From: JAVKFY01 sp040223615
GTDB taxonomy: Bacteria > Pseudomonadota > Alphaproteobacteria > GCA-2731375
DNA length: 64,000 bases
Assembly (NCBI GenBank): GCA_040223615.1
Contig: JAVKFY010000022.1
Location: 1-64,000, forward strand
Direction of reading: 5' to 3'
The notes below the pieces were generated by a model, which worked only from the letters and a program-made list of their open reading frames with translations, was not told the origin of the DNA and ran no database searches. Below are positions 41,105-50,199 of the stretch, piece after piece. Position 1 is the first letter of the stretch. Every line of letters begins with the position of its first letter. Position numbers and translations under genes: made by a program.

Positions 41105-41529
41105 AGGGTTTCCCCCTCGACCCAGCGGTCGGCACCGTCGAGGTCGAATCGCAACCAGATCGCGTCCGGGGGCGTCAGGTCGCCGAGCCGGTCCGGCCAC
41201 TCCACGAAGACGATGCCGTCCGTCATCGCCTCGTCCAGGCCAAGTTCGTCCAGCTCGTCCGGGTGCTCCACGCGGTACAGGTCGACGTGCCAGATCGTGA
41301 CCGGCTTGCCGTCGGGCAGGACGACGTCATAGGTCAGTACAAGGTTGAAGGTAGGGCTCGGCACGTCGCCGCGAAACCCCAGCGCGCGCAGGAAATGGCG
41401 CACGAAGGTGGTCTTGCCGCTGCCCAGGTCGCCGGCCAGGCAAAAGGTCCCGCCGGGCCGCGCGCCAGCGGCCAGCCGGGCGGCCAGCGCGGCGGTAGCG
41501 GCTTCGTCGGGCAGCGCAATTCTTGTCAT
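41101..41529 (-). CDS. tsaE: tRNA threonylcarbamoyladenosine biosynthesis ATPase TsaE
   Basis: The 142-residue P-loop protein supports t6A37 modification of tRNA together with TsaB, TsaC and TsaD. Walker A is GDLGSGKTT (33-41). The family motifs VPSPTFNLVLTYD, WHVDLYRVEHPDELDELGLD and GIVFVEWPDR follow. Its stop overlaps the amgK start. It is the 5' gene of the leftward recycling cluster, and a divergent promoter region of about 170 bases separates it from sdhC. Confidence 0.95.
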   Translation of the reverse strand: MTRIALPDEAATAALAARLAAGARPGGTFCLAGDLGSGKTTFVRHFLRALGFRGDVPSPTFNLVLTYDVVLPDGKPVTIWHVDLYRVEHPDELDELGLDEAMTDGIVFVEWPDRLGDLTPPDAIWLRFDLDGADRWVEGETL

Positions 41530-41700
41530 CCAGTTCCTCTAGCATCGGTCGCGGTTGAGCGGAATTGGCCTTTGCTCTCATTGACTTGCGATCGCACGGT
41601 CCTAGAATGATCGATGGAGAGGAACCGAATCGTGGCGCCCGAGTATGGCGGTGCCGGCGCCTTTCCGTCCGTGCGAGCAGCTTCGCCTTGGGGGACGTTC

Positions 41701-42102
41701 ATGGCCTCGGCACCATCCAACCGCCCACTTTCGCCACATCTGCAGATCTATCGCTGGCAGATCACCATGTTGACCTCGATCCTGCACCGGGTGACCGGCG
41801 TCGGGCTTGGGGTCGGCACCTTGCTGATCGCCTGGTGGCTGATCGCCGCCGCGGCCGGCCCGGAGGCCTTTGATACCGTGCAGGGCTTCATGGGCTCGTG
41901 GTTCGGTCGATTGATCCTGTTCGGCTTCACCGGCGCCCTGTTCTACCACCTGTGTAACGGCATTCGGCATCTTTGCTGGGACGCCGGCTGGGGCTTCACC
42001 CTGCCGGTGATGACCCGCTCGGGCATCGCGGTGTTCATCGCCGCCGGCGGTCTGACGCTGCTGGCCTGGATCATGGGCTACACGATGATGGCGGGGAGCT
42101 AG
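41701..42102 (+). CDS. sdhC: Succinate dehydrogenase cytochrome b556 subunit
   Basis: From ATG 41701 the 133-residue protein starts MASAPSNRPLSPHLQIYRWQ, the standard SdhC opening. LTSILHRVTGVGLGVGTLLI with the SILHR quinone-site motif follows, then two more TM helices and the haem-ligand region HLCNGIRHLCWDAG. The upstream in-frame ATG at 41614 would add 29 non-family residues. It anchors complex II in the inner membrane. Confidence 0.95.
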   Translation: MASAPSNRPLSPHLQIYRWQITMLTSILHRVTGVGLGVGTLLIAWWLIAAAAGPEAFDTVQGFMGSWFGRLILFGFTGALFYHLCNGIRHLCWDAGWGFTLPVMTRSGIAVFIAAGGLTLLAWIMGYTMMAGS

Positions 42103-42106
42103 GACG

Positions 42107-42490
42107 ATGGCGCAATTCAGACCCGCAATCGGCCGCGTGAACGGCCTTGGCTCGGCCAAGGAAGGCACGCATCACTTCTGGATCCAGCGCCTCACGGCGA
42201 TCGCGCTGGTGCCGCTGACGCTCTGGTTCGTGGCCTCGATCGCGTCGCTGGCCGGCGCCGACCTGGTGGCGGTGAAGGCCTGGCTGGGCTCGCCGGTGGC
42301 GGCGCTGCTGATGCTGGCCTTCCTGATCTCCGGCTTCTGGCACCTGAAGCTCGGCATCCAGGTGGTCATCGAGGACTACGTGCATGGCGAGGCGATGAAG
42401 CTCACCGCGCTGGTGCTCAATTCATTCATCTGCATTCTGCTCGGCGGGGCCTCCTGCCTGGCCGTGCTGTCACTGTTCCTGGGAGCCTAA
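42107..42490 (+). CDS. sdhD: Succinate dehydrogenase membrane anchor subunit
   Basis: The 127-residue protein has GSAKEGTHHFWIQRLTAIAL at the N terminus and three TM helices. The haem/quinone-site histidine region is LISGFWHLKLGIQVVIEDYV, and YVHGEAMK follows, as in alphaproteobacterial SdhD. It starts four bases after sdhC. Confidence 0.94.
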   Translation: MAQFRPAIGRVNGLGSAKEGTHHFWIQRLTAIALVPLTLWFVASIASLAGADLVAVKAWLGSPVAALLMLAFLISGFWHLKLGIQVVIEDYVHGEAMKLTALVLNSFICILLGGASCLAVLSLFLGA

Positions 42491-42494
42491 GCGC

Positions 42495-44291
42495 ATGGCC
42501 GTCAACGGCAACGGATACGAGATCGTCGATCGCAGCTACGACGTGGTGGTGGTCGGCGCCGGCGGCTCCGGCCTGCGCGCGACCATGGGCATGGCGCAGG
42601 CCGGCCTGAAGACCTGCAACGTGACCAAGGTATTTCCGACGCGCAGCCATACGGTGGCGGCGCAGGGCGGCATCTCGGCGGCGCTCGGCAACATGGGCGA
42701 CGACGACTGGCGCTGGCACATGTACGACACCGTCAAGGGTTCCGACTGGCTCGGCGACCAGGACGCGATCGAGTATATGTGCCGCGAGGCGCCGGCCGCG
42801 GTGGTCGAGCTGGAGCACCTGGGCGTGCCGTTCAGCCGCACCGAGGACGGCCGCATCTACCAGCGCGCGTTCGGCGGCATGACCACCAATTTCGGCGAGG
42901 GCACGGCGCAGCGTACCTGCGCGGCGGCCGACCGCACCGGCCACGCCATCCTGCACACGCTGTATCAACAGTCGCTGCGCTACGACGTCGACTTCCTGAT
43001 CGAGTATTTCGCGCTCGACCTGATCATGGAGGACGGGGTCTGCCGCGGCGTCATGTGCTGGAACCTGGACGACGGCACGATCCACCGCATCCGGGCCAAG
43101 ATGGTGGTGCTGGCGACCGGCGGCTACGGCCGCTGCTACTTCTCTTGCACCTCCGCGCATACCTGCACCGGCGACGGCAACGCGATGATCCTGCGCGCCG
43201 GCCTGCCGCTGCAGGACATGGAGTTCACCCAGTTCCACCCGACCGGCATCTACGGCGCCGGCGTGCTGATCACCGAGGGCGTGCGCGGCGAGGGCGGCTT
43301 CCTGGTGAACGGCGAGGGCGAGCGGTTCATGGAGCGCTACGCGCCGTCGGCCAAGGACCTGGCCAGCCGCGACGTGGTCAGCCGGTCGATGACCATCGAG
43401 ATCCGCGAAGGCCGCGGCGTCGGGGCGAACAAGGACCACATCCTGCTGCACCTGGACCATCTCGATCCGAGCGTGATCGAGGAGCGGCTGCCGGGCATCT
43501 CGGAGTCGGCGAAGATCTTCTCCGGCGTCGACGTGACCCGCGAGCCGATCCCGGTGCTGCCGACCGTGCACTACAACATGGGCGGCATCCCGACCAACTA
43601 CTGGGGCGAGGTGGTGACGCTGAACGACGGCAACCCGGACCAGATCGTGCCGGGCCTGATGGCAGTCGGCGAGGCGGCCTGCGTGTCGGTGCACGGTGCC
43701 AACCGGCTCGGCTCCAACTCGCTGATCGACCTGGTGGTGTTCGGCCGTGCCGCCGGCATGCGGGCGGCTGAGGTGATCGACAAGGCCGAGCCGATTCCGG
43801 ACCTGCCGAAGGGTGCCGGCGACGATGCCCTGGCCCGGCTCGACAAGCTGCGCCACGCCAAGGGCGGTACGCCGACGGCGGCGATCCGCGACCAGATGCA
43901 GCGTGCGATGCAGGAAACCTGCGCCGTGTTCCGCACCGGCGAGACCCTGGAAGAGGGCCGCAAGCGGGTGCGCGAGATCATCGGCCAGACGCCGGACATC
44001 GCGGTCTCCGACCGTTCGATGATCTGGAACTCCGATCTGGTGGAATCGATCGAGCTCGACAACCTGCTGCGTCAGGCGGTGGTCTCGGTCGACGCGGCGG
44101 CGAACCGCACCGAGAGCCGCGGCGGCCACGCCCGCGAGGACTTCCCCGACCGCGACGACGACAACTGGATGAAGCACACGCTCACCTGGTTGCGCGAGGA
44201 CGGCGAGGTGGTGATCGACTACCGCCCGGTTCACACCTACACGTTGTCCAACGACGTGCAGTATTTCCCGCCCCAGGCCCGCGTCTACTAA
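42495..44291 (+). CDS. sdhA: Succinate dehydrogenase flavoprotein subunit
   Basis: The 598-residue FAD protein oxidises succinate. The FAD dinucleotide fold is VVVVGAGGSGLRATMGMAQA, the FAD-linking His lies in TRSHTVAAQGGISAALGNMG, and active-site elements are QFHPTGIYGAGVLITEGVRG, GGFLVNGEGERFMERYAP and GANRLGSNSLIDLVVFGRAA. The C terminus ends with YFPPQARVY. Full length, in the order sdhC-D-A-B. Confidence 0.98.
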   Translation: MAVNGNGYEIVDRSYDVVVVGAGGSGLRATMGMAQAGLKTCNVTKVFPTRSHTVAAQGGISAALGNMGDDDWRWHMYDTVKGSDWLGDQDAIEYMCREAPAAVVELEHLGVPFSRTEDGRIYQRAFGGMTTNFGEGTAQRTCAAADRTGHAILHTLYQQSLRYDVDFLIEYFALDLIMEDGVCRGVMCWNLDDGTIHRIRAKMVVLATGGYGRCYFSCTSAHTCTGDGNAMILRAGLPLQDMEFTQFHPTGIYGAGVLITEGVRGEGGFLVNGEGERFMERYAPSAKDLASRDVVSRSMTIEIREGRGVGANKDHILLHLDHLDPSVIEERLPGISESAKIFSGVDVTREPIPVLPTVHYNMGGIPTNYWGEVVTLNDGNPDQIVPGLMAVGEAACVSVHGANRLGSNSLIDLVVFGRAAGMRAAEVIDKAEPIPDLPKGAGDDALARLDKLRHAKGGTPTAAIRDQMQRAMQETCAVFRTGETLEEGRKRVREIIGQTPDIAVSDRSMIWNSDLVESIELDNLLRQAVVSVDAAANRTESRGGHAREDFPDRDDDNWMKHTLTWLREDGEVVIDYRPVHTYTLSNDVQYFPPQARVY

Positions 44292-44312
44292 GCCGCCCCG
44301 AGGAGCATCGAT

Positions 44313-45092
44313 ATGGTCGAGTTCACACTGCCGGCGAATTCCAAGATCAAGACCGGCAAGACCCACAAGGCCAGCGGCGGCGGCAAGATCCGCAAGTTCA
44401 AGGTCTATCGTTGGGATCCCGATAGCGGCGAGAACCCGCGCATCGATACCTTCGAGGTCGACCTCGACGACTGCGGCCCGATGGTTCTGGACGCGCTGCT
44501 GAAGATCAAGAACGAGGTCGACGCGACGCTGACCCTGCGCCGGTCCTGCCGCGAGGGCATCTGCGGCAGTTGCGCCATGAACATCGATGGCACCAACACG
44601 CTGGCCTGCACCAAGGCAATCGACGACGTGAAGGGCGACGTCAAGGTCTATCCGCTGCCGCACATGTCGGTGGTGAAGGATTTGGTGCCGGACATGTCGA
44701 CCTTCTATGCCCAGCTCGCTTCGATCGAGCCGTGGATGAAGAACAAGACACCGGCGCCGCCGGACCGCGAGCGTTTGCAGAGCCCGGAGGACCGGCACGA
44801 GCTGGACGGGCTCTACGAGTGCATCCTGTGCGCCTGCTGCTCGACAAGCTGCCCGAGCTACTGGTGGAACGAGGAGCGTTACCTCGGCCCGGCGATCCTG
44901 CTGCAGGCCTATCGCTGGCTGGCCGACAGCCGCGACGAGGCCACCGGCGAGCGGCTCGACGACCTGGAAGACCCGTTCCGGCTGTACCGCTGCCACACCA
45001 TCATGAACTGCGCCAAGACCTGCCCGAAGAGCCTGAACCCGGCCAAGGCGATCGGCGAGATCAAGAAAATGCTGGTGCAGCGGCAGATCTAG
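44313..45092 (+). CDS. sdhB: Succinate dehydrogenase iron-sulphur subunit
   Basis: The 259-residue protein carries the three clusters of complex II. The [2Fe-2S] motif is SCREGICGSCAMNIDGTNTL with a later Cys in ACTKAID. The 4Fe-4S and 3Fe-4S ligands lie in CILCACCSTSCPSYWWN and CHTIMNCAKTCPKSLNP. It ends with IGEIKKMLVQR. A ribosome site AGGAG precedes the ATG. Confidence 0.97.
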   Translation: MVEFTLPANSKIKTGKTHKASGGGKIRKFKVYRWDPDSGENPRIDTFEVDLDDCGPMVLDALLKIKNEVDATLTLRRSCREGICGSCAMNIDGTNTLACTKAIDDVKGDVKVYPLPHMSVVKDLVPDMSTFYAQLASIEPWMKNKTPAPPDRERLQSPEDRHELDGLYECILCACCSTSCPSYWWNEERYLGPAILLQAYRWLADSRDEATGERLDDLEDPFRLYRCHTIMNCAKTCPKSLNPAKAIGEIKKMLVQRQI

Positions 45093-45105
45093 CGGAGGCG
45101 GGCGC

Positions 45106-45606
45106 ATGCTGGAGGTGCTGCGCTTGCTGACGCGCTATCGTGCCTGGGCCGACGGCATGACCTTCGAGTCGCTGGGCGAGTTGCCGCCTGACGAGGTCGC
45201 CAAGCCGCGCGACACGCTGTTCAAGTCGATGATCCACACGATGAACCACAACCTGGTTATCGATCAGATCTTCAAGGGCCACTTGACCGACACCGATCAC
45301 GGCCATACCAAGCGCAACACGCCGGCGCCGCCACCGCTGGCCGACCTGGCGGCCGCGCAAGCCGAGATGAACGACTGGTTCGTCGCCTATGCCGAAGGGC
45401 TCGACGCGACGGCGGCCGCCGAGCGCATCCGGTTCGACTTCGTTGACGGCGGCGAGGGCGAGATGAGCCGCGCCGACATGGTGCTGCACGTGGTCAACCA
45501 CGCCAGCTATCACCGCGGTTTCGTCGCCGAGATGATGTACCAGGTCCCGGCGAAGCCACCGGCGACGGACCTGCCGGTCTACCTGCGCGACGCGGCGCCG
45601 GGCTAG
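45106..45606 (+). CDS. DinB-family protein
   Basis: The 166-residue four-helix protein begins with LLTRYRAWADGMTFESLGEL and has the metal-binding histidines of DinB-like proteins in IHTMNHNLVIDQIFKGHL and VVNHASYHRGFVAEMM. DinB proteins form a large group including thiol transferases; the cofactor (often bacillithiol, mycothiol or glutathione) cannot be inferred. It lies 13 bases after sdhB and 15 before a GST gene. Confidence 0.85.
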   Translation: MLEVLRLLTRYRAWADGMTFESLGELPPDEVAKPRDTLFKSMIHTMNHNLVIDQIFKGHLTDTDHGHTKRNTPAPPPLADLAAAQAEMNDWFVAYAEGLDATAAAERIRFDFVDGGEGEMSRADMVLHVVNHASYHRGFVAEMMYQVPAKPPATDLPVYLRDAAPG

Positions 45607-45621
45607 GACGTCGGTCCGGCG

Positions 45622-46227
45622 ATGATCAAGCTGTACTACGCGCCGCGCACCCGGGCCGTTCGCATCCTGTGGCTGCTGGAAGAGCTCGGCCTGCCCTACG
45701 AGCTGGCGCGGGTCGAGTTCAAGCCGACCACCGAGCGCTTCTTCATCCAGGACACGCCGACCGGCAAGCTGCCGACCATCGAGGACGGCGACGTGGTGAT
45801 GGCCGAGTCGGGCGCGATCATCGAGTACCTGCTGGAGACGTACGGCGAGGGCCGGCTGGCGCCGCCGCCCGGCTCGCCGGCGCGTGCCGCCTACCTGCAA
45901 TGGTTCCACTTCGCCGAATCGACGGCCTTCCCGCCGATGGGGATCGTGGTCTGGCTGACGGTGTACCGGACCGACGCGGCGAAGCATCCCGAGGTGATCG
46001 CCGATGCCACGATCCGCGCCCAGGCCGGCCTGGACCAGGTGGAGAAGGCGCTGGCCGGCAACGACTACATCCTCGGCCCCACCTTCACCGCCGCCGACAT
46101 CATGCTCGGCTTCACGCTCTACGCAGCGCAAATACTGAACCTGATGGACGCCCGCCAGGTCAACATCGCCGCCTACCTGCAACGCCTAATGGCCCGCCCG
46201 GCGCTGCAGAAGGCAATGGCCGCTTAG
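45622..46227 (+). CDS. Glutathione S-transferase family protein
   Basis: The 201-residue protein has the thioredoxin-like N-terminal domain (YYAPRTRAVRILWLLEELGL, then KLPTIEDGDVVMAESGAIIE with the ESGAI glutathione-binding motif). The helical C-terminal domain contains YILGPTFTAADIMLGFTLYA, the N-capping motif of GSTs. A thiol-related function fits the adjacent DinB gene. The substrate is unknown. It ends one base from the convergent MFS gene. Confidence 0.92.
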   Translation: MIKLYYAPRTRAVRILWLLEELGLPYELARVEFKPTTERFFIQDTPTGKLPTIEDGDVVMAESGAIIEYLLETYGEGRLAPPPGSPARAAYLQWFHFAESTAFPPMGIVVWLTVYRTDAAKHPEVIADATIRAQAGLDQVEKALAGNDYILGPTFTAADIMLGFTLYAAQILNLMDARQVNIAAYLQRLMARPALQKAMAA

Positions 46228-46228
46228 G

Positions 46229-47482
46229 CTAGGCGCTCGCGGTCGCCGGGGTCGGCAGGCGGGTGGGCAGACAGAAGACGGCGGCGAAGATGATCGCGGC
46301 CGAAACCGCCAGGACGCGGAACAGGGTGTCAAAGCCCCAGGTCTCGTAGACGAAGGCGATCAGCGGCAGCGACAGCGCCAGCACGGTGAAGCTGAACACG
46401 TAGCGCACGCCGTAGATGCGGGCGCGGTAGGGGCCGCTGGCCATCTTGCCGATCATGTAGTCGTTGATCGGGATCTGGCCGAAGGCGCCGAGCATGAAGC
46501 CGAGCGCGACGGCCAGCGCCAGGCCGTCGGTCAGGCCGGGCATGGCGATGAAGAACACGATCTGGATCACCGCCACGGTCATGAACACCAGGCGCGGGCC
46601 ATAACGGTCGAGCGAGGCGCCGACCACCAGTTGCGCCAGCGAGGCGACGGCGAAGACGATGAAGGCGAAGGCGCCGACCATGGTGGCGATGTCGGCGTCG
46701 CCCGGCACCACGCCGCTGGCCCATTCCGACAGCCGCGCGGCGACGCCCTGGGCGCGCTCGTCGAAGATCTTCGGCAGCGCGAAGGTGGTCGACTGGAAGA
46801 CGATGCCGGAAACGCCGGTGGTCAGGAACACGATGGCCGAGACCCGCAGCAATAGCGCCTTGTAGTCGGGCGAGACCGCGGGGGCGGCCGGCGCGGCGGT
46901 GCCCTTCGGCGGCCGGCCCGGCTCGGCCAGCACCTCCGGCCAGCGCAGCGCGGCGTACAGCAGGCCGATGGCGATGGAGACGCCGCCCGGCACGAAGAAC
47001 GCCGCGCGCCAGCCGCCATTGTCGATCAGGTAGCCAGTGAGCAGCGCGGCGCTGGCCACGCCCAGGTTGCCCCAGACGCCGTTGACCGCGATGCGCATGC
47101 CGGTGTTGCGCCACTTCTGCGTGACGATGGCGAGGCCGACGGGGTGATAGATCGCGGCGAACATGCCGATGACGAACAGGCCGACGCCGACCTGCAACGG
47201 GGTCTCGGCGAGCCCGGTGAGGATCGCCGCCGTGCCGATGCCGACGAAGAACACCGCCATCATGCCGTCGCGGGTCCACTTGTCGGCGATCCACCCGGCC
47301 GGCAGCGAGAACAGGCCGAAGGCGAAGAATCCCGGCGTGGCGTAGGCCAGCAGCTCGCCGTAGCTCAGTCCCCACTCGCGGGTGAGCGCCAGCGCCGCGA
47401 CGGTGGCGAAGATCAGCGTGAACAGGTGGTCCATGAAATGGCCGATGTTCAGCAGCAGGAAGTGGATGCGGTCGCGATTCAT
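46229..47482 (-). CDS. Major facilitator superfamily transporter
   Basis: The 417-residue protein has about 12 transmembrane helices and typical MFS loop motifs (SLPAGWIADKWTRDGMMAVF between TM2 and TM3; ASLDRYGPRLVFMTVAVIQI in the second half). It starts MNRDRIHFLLLNIGHFMDHL. It most resembles the fosmidomycin-resistance-like and sugar-phosphate type of MFS by its HFMDHLFTLIFAT opening. The substrate is not predictable. It is convergent with the GST gene. Confidence 0.9.
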   Translation of the reverse strand: MNRDRIHFLLLNIGHFMDHLFTLIFATVAALALTREWGLSYGELLAYATPGFFAFGLFSLPAGWIADKWTRDGMMAVFFVGIGTAAILTGLAETPLQVGVGLFVIGMFAAIYHPVGLAIVTQKWRNTGMRIAVNGVWGNLGVASAALLTGYLIDNGGWRAAFFVPGGVSIAIGLLYAALRWPEVLAEPGRPPKGTAAPAAPAVSPDYKALLLRVSAIVFLTTGVSGIVFQSTTFALPKIFDERAQGVAARLSEWASGVVPGDADIATMVGAFAFIVFAVASLAQLVVGASLDRYGPRLVFMTVAVIQIVFFIAMPGLTDGLALAVALGFMLGAFGQIPINDYMIGKMASGPYRARIYGVRYVFSFTVLALSLPLIAFVYETWGFDTLFRVLAVSAAIIFAAVFCLPTRLPTPATASA

Positions 47483-47644
47483 GGCGGCGGGGTCCTCAGG
47501 CTCAGATGCCGCGATGATGCATGCGCGGTTCGTGGCGCGCTAGCGATAGATCGCCAATGAGTATCGCGAAACGGAAGCGGCGCCCACCGCGGCCGGATTT
47601 GTGTGTAGAGTTCGTCGGCGGAACCAGGGTCGGGAGACAATGCG

Positions 47645-48553
47645 GTGGCGAACGAATTGACATTTCAGGTGCTGACGCTGCCGAGCGGCGACTGGAATCA
47701 GGTGCGCGACCGCTTCAAGCAGGTCGAGGACCTCGGCTTCGAGATGGCCACCACGGGCGACCACTTCGTCGACTGGACCGAACCGTCGCGGCCCTGGTTG
47801 GAGGCCTGGACCCTGCTGGCCGGGATCGCGCGCGAGACCAGCAAGCTGCGGCTGGCCACCTACGTGACGCAGATTCCGATGCGCAACCCGGCGCTGCTGG
47901 CGCGCATGGCGTTGACCGTCGATCACATCTCCGAAGGCCGGCTCGATGTCGGCCTCGGCACCGGGCTCACCATCGATCCGACCTACGATATGATGGGCAT
48001 TCCCAACTGGGAGAACGCGGAGCGCGTGGCGCGGCTGCGCGAGTACGTGCAGATCGTCCGACAGTTGCTGTCGAACGAGGTCTCCAGCTTCGAGGGCGAA
48101 TACTACAAGGTGACGGAGGCGACGATGCGGCCGGTCTCGGTGCAGCGGCCGCACCCGCCAATCGTCGTCGCGGCGCTGGGGCCGGTGATGTTAAGGATCG
48201 CCGCCCAGCACGCCGACAAATGGAACACGATGAGCTTCGCCAAGAGCTTCGAGGCGCAATTCGGCGAGCTGCGCGAGCGCTTTCAGGCGGTGGACGCGAT
48301 CTGCGCCGAGACCGGCCGCGATCCGGCGACGCTGGGGCGCTCGGTGCTGATGTTCGATCCGGACTCGCGGGCCACCGGCGGCTCGGTCAGCTACTACACG
48401 TCGGAGAACCTGTTCGTGGAGCAGGTGACGCGGCTGGCCGAGGTCGGCTACCGCGAGTTCGGGCTATACTACCCGATGCTCGACGAGCAGATGCCAGCCT
48501 TCGAGCGCATCGCCACCGACATCATCCCGCAGCTCAAGCGCGACCTGGGGTAA
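47645..48553 (+). CDS. LLM-class flavin-dependent oxidoreductase (luciferase-like)
   Basis: GTG 47645 follows GGGAG. The 302-residue TIM barrel has LEAWTLLAGIARETSKLRLA, NPALLARMALTVDHISEGRL, DVGLGTG and VQRPHPPIVVAALGP, the standard bacterial luciferase-like/F420-family pattern. In proteobacteria the cofactor is usually FMN. The substrate is unknown. The upstream gap of 162 bases is shared with the divergent MFS gene. Confidence 0.9.
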   Translation: MANELTFQVLTLPSGDWNQVRDRFKQVEDLGFEMATTGDHFVDWTEPSRPWLEAWTLLAGIARETSKLRLATYVTQIPMRNPALLARMALTVDHISEGRLDVGLGTGLTIDPTYDMMGIPNWENAERVARLREYVQIVRQLLSNEVSSFEGEYYKVTEATMRPVSVQRPHPPIVVAALGPVMLRIAAQHADKWNTMSFAKSFEAQFGELRERFQAVDAICAETGRDPATLGRSVLMFDPDSRATGGSVSYYTSENLFVEQVTRLAEVGYREFGLYYPMLDEQMPAFERIATDIIPQLKRDLG

Positions 48554-48564
48554 GACCGCCGGGC

Positions 48565-48981
48565 TCAGGCGATCCAGACGATGGCGGCATAGCGCGCGCC
48601 CTTGCCGATCGTCACCAGCAGCAGGAACAGCGGCAGCGGCGCGCGCAGGATGCCGGCGACCAGGGTCAGCGGGTCGCCGACGACCGGCAGCCAGGCGCCG
48701 AGCAGGCTCCACACGCCCCAGCGCCGGTACCAGCCGGTGGCGCGCTCGATCATCGTCGACGACACCGGGAACCAGCGTCGGTCCTGGAACCGCATCAGGA
48801 AACGGCCGAGCAGCCAGTTGACGACCGCGCCGGCGACATTGCCGGCGGTCGCGACCGCGACCAGCAGGGCGGCCGGGTGCGTGCCCGCCGCGTCCATCGC
48901 CGCCAGCACCAGTTCCGATTGCGCCGGGATCAGCGTCGCGGCCAGGAAGGCGGACGCGAACAATCCGGCCAGTTCGTTCAA
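48565..48981 (-). CDS. YqaA-like (DedA-related) small membrane protein
   Basis: The 138-residue protein has FASAFLAATLIPAQSELVLA, then a glycine-rich amphipathic region NVAGAVVNWLLGRFLMRFQD, WYRRWGVWSLLGAWLPVVGD PL and a final TM. This is the reduced DedA/SNARE-associated fold of YqaA proteins. DedA relatives are lipid scramblases or transporters; the role of YqaA is not established. It ends 11 bases from the oppositely oriented LLM gene and its start lies just past the end of the dioxygenase gene, same strand. Confidence 0.85.
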   Translation of the reverse strand: MNELAGLFASAFLAATLIPAQSELVLAAMDAAGTHPAALLVAVATAGNVAGAVVNWLLGRFLMRFQDRRWFPVSSTMIERATGWYRRWGVWSLLGAWLPVVGDPLTLVAGILRAPLPLFLLLVTIGKGARYAAIVWIA

Positions 48982-48991
48982 GGCGTCGGGC

Positions 48992-50059
48992 TCAGGCCGG
49001 TTCCAGCGGGCAGTTCAGCACGGTGTCCGGTCCGACGATGCCGCCGGGGCGGCGCAGGCTGGCGCGGCTGCCGTGCCGGTCCCAGAACGGGTCCGGCACG
49101 TCGCGGGCGTCGTCGCAGCTCAGCCACAACCGCAGCAGGTGGCGGCGGCGGTCGGCGCCCTCGAAATCCTCGAAGGCCTGGCGCGAGTGCGTCACGGTGA
49201 AGTTGCACAGGAACTGCATGTCGCCGGGCTCGAAGGCGATCTCCAGCCGGTGCCTGTCGGCCAGCTCCTGCATCGCCTGGATGCCCTCGTAGACCTCCGG
49301 CGGGTTCGGATCGGCGTCGAAGTGGCGGCCCACCGAGGCGGTGTAGGACGGCTCCAGCGACACCGAGAGCAGGCCGTCGTGAAAATTCAGGACCGGGATC
49401 GCGTACCACGGCTCCTTGCCGGGCGGCACCTCGCCGCGGCGGTCGCGGTAGACCGGCCGGGTCAGCGGCTCGACCAGGTCGGGGCGGATCCGCAGCAATT
49501 CGTTGTAGAGGAAGCCGGAGCTGGCCAGCATGCTCTCGCCGCCCGACCGCGCGGTGCTGAGGCACAGCAGGCCGACCACGTCGCAGGCATCGCAGTGATA
49601 GGGGATGCGCTCCTTGGTGTAGGGCCCCCGATTGTTCGGATTGTTGTAGGTCTCGCCGATGTTGAAGATGTGCCCGAGCACGTGGCCCTTGTAGTTCTGC
49701 GACGGCATCGCGTCGCCCAGGTGCGCGCCCAGCCCCATGTAGATCGTCGCGGCTTTTTCCCGGGTGTAGCGCGCCACCGGCAGGCCACGCACCTGGACGA
49801 AGCCGCGCCCGTGCAGGATGTCGTGGCGAATACCCTTCAGGGTCTCGCCGAACGCCCGCAGCGGGAAGCTCTCCCGGCTGATCGCCAGCAGGTCGGCGCC
49901 GGACGCCGTGAACGCGGCCTCGGCGGCCTCCAGCTCGGCGACGTCGGCGTCGCTCAGCCGATAGAGCCAGTCAGTGCGCGCGCGCATCTCCTTTGCGCTC
50001 CACACCGCCGGGCCGCTGACCGGCTGGAACGCGCTGTCGCTGTCCTGCGCAATGCTCAT
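48992..50059 (-). CDS. TauD/TfdA-family Fe(II)/2-oxoglutarate-dependent dioxygenase
   Basis: From ATG 50059 the protein is 355 residues. The iron-binding HxD appears in IPYHCDACDVVGLLCLSTAR; the distal His and 2-oxoglutarate Arg are in FLCNFTVTHSRQAFEDFEGA and RRRHLLRLWLS. GFVQVRGLPVARYT and GHIFNIGETYNN are typical of a TauD-like group of unknown substrate. The upstream in-frame ATG (50158) lies inside element A and is rejected. Element A starts 62 bases before the start codon and may have moved the gene away from its promoter. Confidence 0.9.
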   Translation of the reverse strand: MSIAQDSDSAFQPVSGPAVWSAKEMRARTDWLYRLSDADVAELEAAEAAFTASGADLLAISRESFPLRAFGETLKGIRHDILHGRGFVQVRGLPVARYTREKAATIYMGLGAHLGDAMPSQNYKGHVLGHIFNIGETYNNPNNRGPYTKERIPYHCDACDVVGLLCLSTARSGGESMLASSGFLYNELLRIRPDLVEPLTRPVYRDRRGEVPPGKEPWYAIPVLNFHDGLLSVSLEPSYTASVGRHFDADPNPPEVYEGIQAMQELADRHRLEIAFEPGDMQFLCNFTVTHSRQAFEDFEGADRRRHLLRLWLSCDDARDVPDPFWDRHGSRASLRRPGGIVGPDTVLNCPLEPA

Positions 50060-50113
50060 GGTCGTGTCCTCCGTTGGCCAAGGGTAGCGCGGTCGTTCGA
50101 CGCGACCAACGGC

Positions 50114-50121
50114 GTCATGCC
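50114..50121. repeat. Target-site duplication, copy 1 (left of element A)
   Basis: GTCATGCC directly before the left end of element A. The same eight bases occur at 51364-51371 and 54654-54661. Eight-base duplications are usual for IS1595-family transposition. Confidence 0.8.
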
Positions 50122-50199
50122 CGGCATTAGGTAGCAAATGCACCAAGGGCCATCTCACGCACTGTCCCTAGGTTCCCGTAAGATATTCGGATGGCTGAG

